Shown in pieces: positions 56,463-64,000 of a stretch of 64,000 bases of DNA. The DNA lies in contig JBITNC010000002.1 of assembly GCA_050084985.1 (NCBI GenBank), forward strand, positions 8,928,001 to 8,992,000, given 5' to 3'. The DNA comes from Nageia nagi. Its lineage: Eukaryota; Pinophyta. Under the pieces are notes generated by a model. It saw only the letters and a program-made list of their open reading frames with translations. It was not told where the DNA came from and made no database searches. Numbering within the stretch: position 1 is the stretch's first letter; every line of letters starts with the position of its first letter. Position numbers and translations under genes: made by a program.

Positions 56463-57400
56463 GGATAATCATTACCCAACAATACTTGTCCATAGTCAAT
56501 TGGAAAATAATCTATGAAGTATTTTTTGTGAGAAGTAGCATGGAATGAAGCACCAAAACTTATTACCCAATAATCATTATTTTTATCAAGAGACAATATC
56601 AAAGCATCTTATAAAATTTATCCATCAACATTGTCTTCTTGATTATTGTTATTCTTATTGTCATTACCTTCTTTTCTATCCTTTATTGACTAATAATCCT
56701 TCTTTAAATCACTCTTTCCTCTTTTAATATGTCTTACTCTATTCTTAATAGTCAATGTCATACTGTATGATTCTCCTATGGATTTCCTTTGCATATCCTT
56801 AATCAAAATTATGCCCATGACCATATTATCAAATACTAACTTGTTAGAACTAGAAGTAGAATTCTTCACAACCATGACCAAGCTATTCCAGCTTTGTAGG
56901 AATGAGCACAAAATTAGCAAAGCCCTTACTTCATCATAAAAATTCAATCCCATTGAAACCAACTAATTAGAAATAATATTAAATTCATTCAAGTGGTGTG
57001 GAATAGATCCACCTTCATCCATTTTTTGATTAAATCATTTTTCATGAGAAAAATTTTATTAGAGGCATAGGGTTTTTTGTATATATTAGCCAATGAATCT
57101 ATGACCCCTTTTGTAGTCTTTTTTTTAGATAAGTTGAAAGAAATTGTAACTACTAGGAACAACCCCACTATTCCAAGTACCTTTCTATCCAATAAAGTCC
57201 ATTGTTCATCTATCATAGTCAATGATTTCTTTGCTTTCTCCTCTAAAGGTTCATACAAATCCTTTTAATGGAGGTAATCTTCCATCTGAATTTTTCATAG
57301 TTGAAAATTATGGTCATTGAATTTATCCATTCCGAACTTCCTAGATTTTGCCTTTACTCCTACTTGATCTAGAAACCCTTTCTATCAAGTGCCTAACAAA
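56024..57400 (-). pseudogene. copia-2 gag, protease and GAG-pre-integrase
   Basis: Minus strand: gag from 57258 (MDEQWTLLDRKVLGIVGLFL-like, TTKGVIDSLANIYKKPYASN), shifting frame near 56985 to MVSMGLNFYDEVRALLILCS, LQSWNSLVMVVKNS and SSSNKLVFDNMVMGIIL, the UBN2-type copia gag. After a run of NDNKNNNNQED, the protease region 56602-56408 reads DKNNDYWVISFGASFHATSH, where DSGAS is SFGAS, and YGQVLLGNDYPCKIV. The GAG-pre-integrase follows from 56404. Stops separate all pieces. No zinc knuckle is visible between gag and protease. Confidence 0.87.
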
Positions 57401-57421
57401 CAACAAAGATCTAACACTGGT

Positions 57422-57872
57422 TGTTATGATCTATTATTATTATTTAAAATTTAATTAATTTTATTATTAACAACCATATAAGAAAACTATAATAAAATAA
57501 CACATAAATTCAATAAAATGGAGAAAACATGTAATGTGGGTCACCTAGTGTAGGTTACATCTATGGATAATATTTCACTCCTTTATTAAGAATCCTCTCT
57601 TACATTTGTCTCTCATAATTCACTCTTCTTTCCTATGAATTCTATAATGAATTGTACATCCATTTATAAATTCATTACATGCTAATTTTCCTACTCCTTA
57701 CTATAGTGATTCTATAGTTAAGAATTTCACTAGTTGTAGAAACATCCATTTCTACATGAAAAATAACAAGTACTAAAAATAGACCCCAAAATAATGCATG
57801 AATGAGGATCAAATGAGGACACACCACCACTACACCATGCAATACTTTACAAATCAAGTTCCATAGTTAATA
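57422..57872 (-). repeat. copia-2 5' LTR
   Basis: 451 bp, from TGTTATGATCTATTATTA to CATAGTTAATA on the plus strand. It matches 23347-23790 with many substitutions and small indels. The PBS side (plus-strand GATCTAACACTGG, 57408-57420) is only weakly like the tRNA-Met site. It is followed by ATACT (57873-57877), the right target duplication. Confidence 0.87.
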
Positions 57873-57877
57873 ATACT

Positions 57878-58139
57878 CTTCTAAATACTTTATTTTTTGC
57901 CCCTTCCTCTAAGTCATCTCATTATTACCATTATCATTTTAATATTCCTTGTCCTTTCAAATATATCCACCTTGAATTCATGATTTGATAGTTTTTTCAT
58001 TAGACTACATTTTATTAATGATTTTATTTGATTTCCTTTTTTTGTTTTTCCCATTATTTTGAATTTATTTTATTACTTTTTGTTTAATTAGAATTCGATG
58101 AATTTTGTCTCTTTTTCTATACTATCAATATTGGATTTA
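57878..58139 (-). other. Possible downstream part of LINE fragment
   Basis: No clear motif. It continues the minus-strand LINE fragment and is interrupted by the copia-2 target site at its left. Pyrimidine-rich stretches (plus strand TTTCCTTTTTTTGTTTTTCC) are present. Confidence 0.35.
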
Positions 58140-58404
58140 AGATTCTCAGTTACTTTTAACTTGGATATCTTATATACTTGATGCGCTTTATTCTTCTTGT
58201 TGTCAAAGATTTTGGCATTCCTCTCCTTACATATCTACCAATACATGTGAGGTAGAATGAAGTTCCAAAGAACTTTCATCTTTTTATTTTTTTTCATTAG
58301 GTCCCATTGGATAATGTTGTCAAAGATTAAAATAGGAATTACCCAGCTAAAGTGAAGTTCTTTCTTAATTAAATTCCAAACTTCCTATGTGAATATACAA
58401 TCCT
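58140..58404 (-). pseudogene. LINE (L1-type) ORF2 C-terminal remnant
   Basis: The minus strand reads EVWNLIKKELHFSWVIPILI, DNIIQWDLMKKNKKMKVLWN, FILPHMYW and ICKERNAKIFDNKKNK. The pattern (xVW ... W ... K..LW..I...IxWxIWKERNxRIF) is the zf-RVT-associated end of plant L1 ORF2. Two stops replace a residue before EVW and the Trp/Ser before ICKERN. It is cut at 58404 by the copia-1 LTR. A LINE encodes endonuclease and reverse transcriptase; only the tail is here. Confidence 0.72.
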
Positions 58405-58905
58405 TGAAGGAACTAACACTAACAAGATAATTCCTAAACACCCAAGATCACATGAAAGCTCACCATACACATCTAATAAACTCACAAATAAGATAATATC
58501 ACAAAGTGACATAAGATGTAAATGGTTCCTCCAACTAGGAGTACATCCACTAACTAGATCTCACTTCATTCACAAACATGAATCTCTTACAATCCTCCTA
58601 CTCTTTCTCCTAACCACTATCCTATAGCATAACTTTTCTCCACAATTATTGTGTAATCACAAAGAGGGAGCCTTCTATTTATAGGCCAAAATCCCTCTTT
58701 GGATCACCTTTTTATCCAATGTACAAAAGCATGACATGCACATCCTTTTACCCAAGGGGCATGCTCATGACATGGAGTGTCAAACAAGTTACATTATCAT
58801 ATTCACTTAAATACTTAAGGTATTAAATGATACCCTTAAGTATTAGTGAACTTACATAGAAGATTTAATCCAAACCCTTACAATAATGCATTATACATTC
58901 CAACA
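58405..58905 (-). repeat. copia-1 3' LTR (right copy)
   Basis: About 501 bp. The start is somewhat diverged (TGAAGGAACTAACACTAACA) and the end is CATTCCAACA. The TATA box CTATAAATAG is on the minus strand at 58675-58684, with hairpin arms at 58661-58669 and 58692-58700 as in the other two LTRs. Confidence 0.88.
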
Positions 58906-58919
58906 CTCCCCCTTAATGC
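58906..58919 (-). promoter_or_regulatory. Polypurine tract of copia-1
   Basis: The plus strand CTCCCCCTTAATGC is the reverse complement of GCATTAAGGGGGAG, immediately upstream of the 3' LTR on the element strand. It primes plus-strand DNA synthesis in LTR retrotransposons. Confidence 0.85.
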
Positions 58920-59695
58920 AATATTGGGATAGAGCAAGTAAAAGAAAAGAAGAAGAGAAAGTAAGAGAGTTCTCCTCCAAATAGATACAACAAACATGAG
59001 AACCTTTTACATATTTATGAAGTAAGAAAGATCTAGTTTCAGACTCACTACTTTGCCAAATACAATCATTAACCACAACCGATTTCAATGTACATGAAGT
59101 AGTCATCCAACTGGAAGTCATGAAGAGTCTCCAAGAGCTTGCATACATGAGGTAAGCAACTTGCAATTTCAAAAGAACCTGCAAGTCATAAGCAATTCAA
59201 ATAACAAGATCAATTAGATGCAACATATTCATCTCATCAAGAATAGATGAATCACTCAAATGCCATCATGAACTGATCAATGGTGCACTATAAGTCATCA
59301 CAAAGATGCCATGCCAAAAACTTATAGTCAATTGTTGTATATAAAATATGTGTTGATTATCATTACAAAATAGAGCATGCACATACAAGTTCCTCGCATA
59401 TGGATAACTTAACAGTGCCAAAAGACACATAAGAGTTCCTCACACATAAATAACTGAACAATCCTAGATTGACCAAAAATAGAACATGCACATATGAGTT
59501 CCTCACATATGGATAACTGAACAATGCTAAAATAACATAAGATTTTCTCACATATAGATAATTGAATAGTTCTTAATTGGTCAATTTGTACAAGTTCTTC
59601 ATGCAAAACAAACTTACCATGAAGTTGTACAATAAAATCAATACTATACAACACAAAATCCTCATAGAGATAAAGTTGTCATCATAAACATGAAT
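58920..59695 (-). other. copia-1 3' untranslated part with a small repeat
   Basis: A unit with ACATATGAGTTCCTCACATA then TGGATAACTGAACAAT (plus strand) occurs about four times at 59385-59575 with a period of 60-65 bases. It creates short repeated minus-strand frames (SYPYVRNSYVHV-like). No gene. Confidence 0.6.
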
Positions 59696-60150
59696 TCAAC
59701 ATAAGAATTTAAACTTCACTCCCCTTGAGGGTAACTTCACCAACCTAATAGCATCCATAAGCTTACAAAATTGAGCTTCTAGAAGGGGCTTGATGAATAA
59801 ATCAGCAAAGTTCAAAGTGGATGGACAATACTCCAAGTGTATGATGCCATCAAGAACCTTCTCCTTGATAAAATGGGTATGGATTTCCACATATTTTATT
59901 CTCTAATCAAATATAGGATTCTTAGCCAAAGAAATAGCCGATTGATTATCTGAAGAAATCAAAGATGAACCACCTTGCTCATACCTAATTTTTTTTAGAA
60001 GATGCCTTAGCCAAGTGGCTTCCTGAGATGTAATAGACATGGCACGATATTCAACTTCTATGGTGAAAAGAGAAATAGTATGCTACTTCTTAGAAGCCCA
60101 AGAGATAGCACTTGAACCAATGCTAAACACATACATAAAGGTTAACTTCC
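59696..60150 (-). pseudogene. copia-1 RNase H
   Basis: Minus strand: GSSAISWASKK and TISLFTIEVEYRAMSITSQE and ATWLRHLLKKIRYEQGGSSL, then SDNQSAISLAKNPIFD and, after a stop, an open 64-codon frame (MEIHTHFIKEKVLDGIIHLE, LNFADLFIKPL) ending at 59696. The DNQSA block and the TKPL-like ending (IKPL) are typical. The usual H-x-R-T-K-H-I-E-I block is altered at RTKHIE (RIKYVE). Confidence 0.88.
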
Positions 60151-61160
60151 TATCATCTCTATCTCCCCCATAGTCAGAACCTGAGAATCTAGAGAGAATA
60201 AATGAAGGCAACTTATAATACTTGAGAGCAAGATCTTTAATCTCTGTAACATACCTCAAGATTTGCTTAACATCATTAAGGTGCTCAACATAAAGTTTCT
60301 ACATGAATTGTGCCATCATATTCATTGCAAAGGTAATATCTAGCCTGGATATAGTCAAATACAAAAGACTACCAATTAATTGCCTATAAGTTGTAGCATC
60401 AGCTAACTAAGAGTTAGAGCTTAGAAAAATAGTGATTCCAAGAGAGACCAAGATTGCAACATATCTACACTCCTTCATTCCAAACTTCTGCAAGATGTCT
60501 GATATATACTTAAATTAATTGAGGTAAGTACAATCCTTGTATTGATACACTTGCATTCTAAGATAGTAGTGCAAGAGACCAAGATCAGTCATTTTAAACA
60601 TTACCTTAAGTTTGGATATGAACTCTTGAATGATTTCATCATTGTTCCCAATAAAAAGATCATCCACATAAAGGAGAATCAAGACCACATATTTTCCTTG
60701 ATTGAGTAGATATAGATCGAAGTCAAAAAAATACTTAACGAATCCAATGTCTACAAAGTACCCTGAAATCTTTATGTACCAAGCTCTAGGTGCTTAGTTA
60801 AGTCCATACAATGACTTTTTTAGCTTGCACACAAAGAACTCTTTACCTTCCATAATAAACCCTTCTAGTTTATTCATGAATATTTCTACATATAAGTCAC
60901 CATTAAGAAATGCACTCTTGATGTCAAGTTGAAAAACTTTCCATCTTTGAGCTGCAAAAAGAGTAAGGATAACTCTTACAGTAGGCATCTTTGCCACAAG
61001 AGCAAAGGTTTCTTCATAATCTACGTCATATTTCTGAGTAAAACCTTTAGCTACTAACCTTATCTTGTATTTCTCAATATCTCCAATTGAATTGAACTTG
61101 ATCTTGTAGATCCACTTATTACCAATCACATTCTTTTTATTAGAATAAGGAACCAAATCC
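60151..61160 (-). pseudogene. copia-1 reverse transcriptase
   Basis: The open frame 61156-60794 gives NVIGNKWIYKIKFNSIGDIE, KYKIRLVAKGFTQKYDVDYE, ETFALVAKMPTVRVILTLFA and FQLDIKSAFLNGDLYVEIFM (substrate and palm motifs), ending LKKSLYGLN at a stop. Past it: APRAWYIKISGYF, then ILLYVDDLFIGNNDEIIQEF with intact YVDD (about 60670-60710), MTDLGLLHYYLRMQVYQ, and ATTYRQLIGSLLYLTISRLD. Only a few stops over about 330 residues. This RT is the least damaged retrotransposon enzyme in the window. Confidence 0.92.
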
Positions 61161-62143
61161 TAAGTTTTATTTTTCATAAGCACCTCATACTCCACTTTCA
61201 TGGCTTCCATCCAGCACTCGTGTTTAAAAGCTTCTTTGAAGGTTGATGGCTCATGCTTGTTGTCAATATTAGCAATTAAGAATTTGTTCAAGGTCATGTT
61301 CCTTGTTACCCTTTGTGTTGGAGAATTATGTTCCTAAGGTGACTTGTTTACATCCATATCCAACTAGATAGGAGCAACTAAAGAGTCCTTTGGATCATCA
61401 ACATCTTCATTAGAAGTAGATTCTTTAGGAAGTTCATTAAACTTTACATCCCTTGAAATGAACATTGCTTTATAGGTTAGAGAGTAGAGCTTGTAGCCTC
61501 TATGTTGATTGTCATAACCTATAAAGATGCATTTTTCAACTCTTTGGTTCGACTTCTTCCTTTTCTCAAAAATAATGTAGGAGAATGCTTCACAACCAAA
61601 CATTTTAAGGTGAAAAATGTTAGGTTTTCTTCTTGACCATGCTTCAAAAGGAGTTTTACTTTGAATGACTTTTATGGGACACCTATTCAAGGTGTAAATA
61701 GCAGTGCTCATAGCTTCACCCCATAAGAATTTAGGAATATTACCCAACATGCATCTAGCCATCTCTATTATTATTCTATTTTTTCTTTTGGCAACACCGT
61801 TCTGCTAAGGAGTGTATGGAATTGTAAACTACCTCTTGATTTCATGCTTAGCATAATAGTTATTGAATTCATTGCTATTATATTCTTCTCCATTATCTGA
61901 TCTCAACATCTTAATTTTAAAATTAGTTTAATTCTCAACAAAGGCCTTTAAAACCTTAAAACTTTCAAATGTTTGATCCTTGTGCTCAAGTTGATACCCA
62001 AAGGTCATCCTACTAAAATCATCAATAAAGGTCAAGATGTAAGATGCTCCTCCAAGTGACTTAGTCTAAAATGGACCCATCAAATATGAATGCACAAGTT
62101 GAAGAGGTTGAGATGCTCTTGTTGCCTTATCTTTTTCAAACTT
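61161..62143 (-). pseudogene. copia-1 integrase
   Basis: Minus strand: the core lies at about 62100-61770 in broken frames, with KIKMLRSDNGEEYNSNEF (about 61870-61920), which keeps the DNG Asp, and AEQRCCQKKKx decayed where QQNGVAERKN is normal. The open frame 61762-61364 follows: MARCMLGNIPKFLWGEAMST, AIYTLNRCPIKVIQSKTPFE, WSRRKPNIFHLKMFGCEAFS and EKCIFIGYDNQHRGYKLYS. These are the conserved GKKP and YxLNRxPxK regions at the end of copia integrase. The frame ends with an acidic linker (NEDVDDPKDS). Confidence 0.88.
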
Positions 62144-62377
62144 TTATCTATGCATCTTGCCAAGAATGCACTTCTCACATAGACCAACCAAAGGAGACAT
62201 TGAAGGTAGACCTTCCATAAGTTCTTGGTCTTTCATGAGTTGAATACTCTTATGGTTAAGGTGCCCTAAACAATGGTGCCAAAGATTGCTTTTAAAATAC
62301 ACACTAGAACCAAGACACATCTTTGATAGAACTTGATCCATAATGTAGAGGTTATCTTTCACATATCCTTTAACCAA
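62144..62377 (-). pseudogene. copia-1 GAG-pre-integrase domain
   Basis: Open frame with KDNLYIMDQVL, LWHHCLGHLNHKSIQLMKDQ and LCEKCILGKMHR. The H-x3-H and C-x2-C residues of the integrase zinc finger (HHCLGHLNH ... CEKC) are all present. It lies directly between the protease region and the integrase core. A stop at 62144 separates it from the integrase frame. Confidence 0.9.
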
Positions 62378-62401
62378 AGTGGCAAGTCCTTTCTTAATGC
62401 A

Positions 62402-62695
62402 CTAGGATTGAGAGTAAAACTCAAAAGAGTACCTTTTTCTAGCAACTTGGGTCATGGAGAGAAGGTTCATCCTTAACTTAGGAACATATAAAATATTTTC
62501 AAGAACCTTTCCATGAATTAGCACACTCCTAATTCCTTGGACTTCAAGGGTAGAGTTATCACCTATCACAATCACATCCTTTTTATACTTGTGAAAGTTC
62601 TCAAACTTTTCCTTTTCAAATCTTAGGTGATTAATGCAACTAGAGTCAACAATCCATTTAGATGAAAAAAAGTGAGACATGCAGTAGAGCGCCAC
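62402..62695 (-). pseudogene. copia-1 protease
   Basis: A 97-codon open frame has SSKWIVDSSCINHLRFEKEK, GDNSTLEVQGIRSVLIHGKV and NILYVPKLRMNLLSMTQVAR. Copia proteases have WxxDSGASxH at the active site. Here it is WIVDSSCINH, so Asp and Ser remain but the Gly is changed, a likely inactivating substitution. Upstream, frames link to the zinc-knuckle region. Confidence 0.88.
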
Positions 62696-63670
62696 AACAA
62701 AACTAGCATGAGTATTTTTCTTTCCTTTGTAGTTCTTTACATTTCTATTACCTTTGTTCTTTTCTTTTCTTTTCTTTTTGTAGTAATCGACTTCTTTGTG
62801 ACCTTGAATGCCATAATAATTATAATTACTATCAAACTTTTCTTTAGGATATAGATTATTTTATTTACCTTCTCCATCTCTTTGCTTGAAGTGGTTGTTG
62901 TTACTATTGTTCTCGCTGATGTGGTTATTGTTTTTGTTATTCTTATTGCTATTGTAGCCATTGCCTCTTTTTTCAAACCTTTTAGAGGAGGAAGGATAAG
63001 ATTTCTTTTAATGGTTGAACTTCTTCTTGAAAGGAGTTTTGGTTGCTCCAAGAGCAATGTTATTATCCTTTGGAGAAGAAATTAACACCTTATTATTAAG
63101 GGTTTCTTCATGTTTCAATAGGTGCCTTGAAAGGTTTTCAAGGGAGAAGACTTATTCATCATCATAAAGCCTTATTTCCATGACTGTTACAAAGTTTTCA
63201 AAATTTTAAGAAAGGCTTTGAAGAATGATGAAGACCATGAACTCATCATTGATCCAGTTGCATCTACAAGCAATAAGTTGGGTACTTAGGTTAATGATTT
63301 TATTTGAGTAGATAGCCATATTTTCATCTTTTTCTTGACAATATTGAAGCAAATTTTGGAGAATGGTAAACCTTCTTGAAAAGTTTGAACTAAGGTAGAT
63401 TTATTTAATCTTATCTCATGCTTCCTTTGCTAAGGTTGAAGAGGAAATTATCAGGAGCACATCATCTAAAATTGCATAGTAAATCATGGAGGTTTCCAAC
63501 TCATTCTTTGTGTTATAAACCTCTAGTGCCTTCTCATCTATAGGAGGTACAAGGTTCTCATTCACTGTTTACCAAAACTTTCTTGCTTGTAATTCAGTTC
63601 TCATTTGTAGTTCCCAAATTCCATAGTTGGAACCATCAAGAATGTGTTTAGGTAAAAATGATTCTCCCAT
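62696..63670 (-). pseudogene. copia-1 gag with zinc-knuckle region
   Basis: Gag starts at ATG 63670 (MGESFLPKHILDGSNYGIWE, LQMRTELQARKFW) and continues EKALEVYNTKNELETSMIYY, NFSRRFTILQNLLQ, YCQEKDENMAIYSNKI and NWINDEFMVFIIL in partly shifted frames. Frame 63057-62737 is lysine- and asparagine-rich. Around 62840-62780 it reads YYGIQGHKEVDYYKKK, a CCHC zinc knuckle in which Cys positions have become Tyr. Gag would bind element RNA and form particles. The start is chosen because MGESFLPK is shared with the left copy and precedes all gag similarity. Confidence 0.85.
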
Positions 63671-64000
63671 TTGCTACATAAGAATGTGAAATAATGATCA
63701 TGTGGTTTCAATAAATAACATTAAATGTTAATTTTTAACCAAGTAAATAATGCATATTACATTTAACACTAAGGACATGCTTGATTTGATTCATGAGTGC
63801 AAATATCTTACAATTCAAATAATAACCCATGTACCTGAATACATTTCTCATCTCAAGAACCATGGATGTAGAGTGACATTGTTGAAGCTTATTTTTTTAT
63901 TTAAAACTAAGCCTTCACCTATATGCCCACATAAGAGGAGCCTAGGTCCTACCAATCCTCAACCATGTTAGAATTTGTAATGAAATATTGTGAATATCTA
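63671..64000 (-). other. copia-1 leader (right copy), cut by window edge
   Basis: 63750-63963 matches 1381-1566 of the left copy (HVPEYISHLKNHGCRVTLLK compared with HVPKYISHLKNRKCRVTLLK if read on the plus strand). At 63968 the sequence switches to TGTTAGAATTTGTAATG, with no match in the left copy. This could be the start of another LTR inserted there, or the native sequence where the left copy is rearranged. Confidence 0.5.

Larger units (their letters stand above)
23347..57872 (-). mobile_element. Ty1/copia element copia-2, 34.5-kb footprint split by two insertions
   Basis: The LTRs at 23347-23790 and 57422-57872 are related copies. The bases just outside them are GTACT (23342-23346) and ATACT (57873-57877), a 5-bp target duplication with one transition. 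On the minus strand the parts run in order: 5' LTR, gag (57258-56700), protease region, GAG-pre-integrase (56404-56024), gypsy insertion, GAG-pre-integrase again (51286-50882), integrase start (to 50565), CACTA insertion, rest of integrase (from 26013), RT, RNase H, polypurine tract, 3' LTR. Removing the CACTA element, the 4.6-kb gypsy segment and one duplicate leaves about 4.8 kb, the normal size for copia. All frames are decayed. Confidence 0.88.
58405..64000 (-). mobile_element. Ty1/copia element copia-1, right copy (3' part, best preserved)
   Basis: On the minus strand from 63670 downwards: gag, zinc knuckle, protease, GAG-pre-integrase, integrase, RT, RNase H, polypurine tract (58906-58919) and 3' LTR (58405-58905). 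Only the 5' LTR, PBS and most of the leader lie outside the window. Frames are much longer than in the left copy but stops remain. It sits in a LINE fragment; the base run before the LTR is ATCCT, and its partner would be beyond 64000. Confidence 0.9.

Noticed and set aside
58405-64000. Active copia element
   Set aside because: RT YVDD and several long frames survive, but the protease Gly and zinc-knuckle Cys are lost and stops interrupt gag, integrase, RT and RNase H.

Overview
The window looks like intergenic DNA from a large, repeat-rich plant genome. It is AT-rich and contains almost nothing except nested, heavily mutated plant transposable elements: three Ty1/copia lineages, two Ty3/gypsy lineages, a CACTA (En/Spm) DNA transposon, a LINE 3' end, foldback repeats and minisatellites. 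The only host-gene-like sequence is a broken pentatricopeptide-repeat (PPR) gene of the DYW class and a possible SET-domain scrap, both inside the CACTA element. Age, depth of nesting and the PPR type would suit a gymnosperm or another giant plant genome. This is inference; no single-copy gene identifies the species.

Layout. 1-4863: 5' part of a minus-strand copia element (copia-1, left copy) ending in a 488-bp LTR. 4864-9838: a decayed unknown transposon-associated ORF (5171-5470) and a foldback-like element with tRNA-like arms (7471-9210). 9839-18389: an almost full-length plus-strand gypsy element with two RNase H domains (Tat-type). 18390-23341: decayed sequence plus a second copy of the unknown ORF (21860-23330). 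23347-57872: one old minus-strand copia element (copia-2), bounded by a near-perfect 5-bp target duplication and blown up to 34.5 kb by two insertions. The first is a 24,551-bp CACTA element (26014-50564) inserted in its integrase. The second is a 4.6-kb gypsy fragment (51319-55947) flanked by 515-bp direct duplications of copia-2. 57873-58404: a LINE 3' end. 58405-64000: 3' part of a second copia-1 copy, which leaves the window.

Inside the CACTA element, from left to right: TIR; 34-bp subterminal repeats; a small minus-strand gene whose last three predicted exons are still open (26998-27727); a rearranged PPR-DYW pseudogene split by a copia-1 solo LTR with a perfect TSD; degenerate TTTAGGG-type arrays; three tandem palindromes; a 24-bp minisatellite; a 20-bp CCCTAA-containing minisatellite split by copia-3 (36687-41413); two unassigned ORFs, one with a SET-like tail; a TNP2-type transposase pseudogene with DUF4218 and DUF4216 regions (45318-49180); a second subterminal repeat block; and the right TIR.

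How the parts work together: no functional pathway is visible. The informative content is insertion history. In-frame reading across two insertion points (integrase across the CACTA element, PPR across the solo LTR) fixes the boundaries to the base. The inferred order is copia-2, then CACTA and gypsy into copia-2, then copia-3 and copia-1 into CACTA cargo. Most frames carry stops and frameshifts; the small minus-strand gene at 26998-27727 is the exception worth testing.
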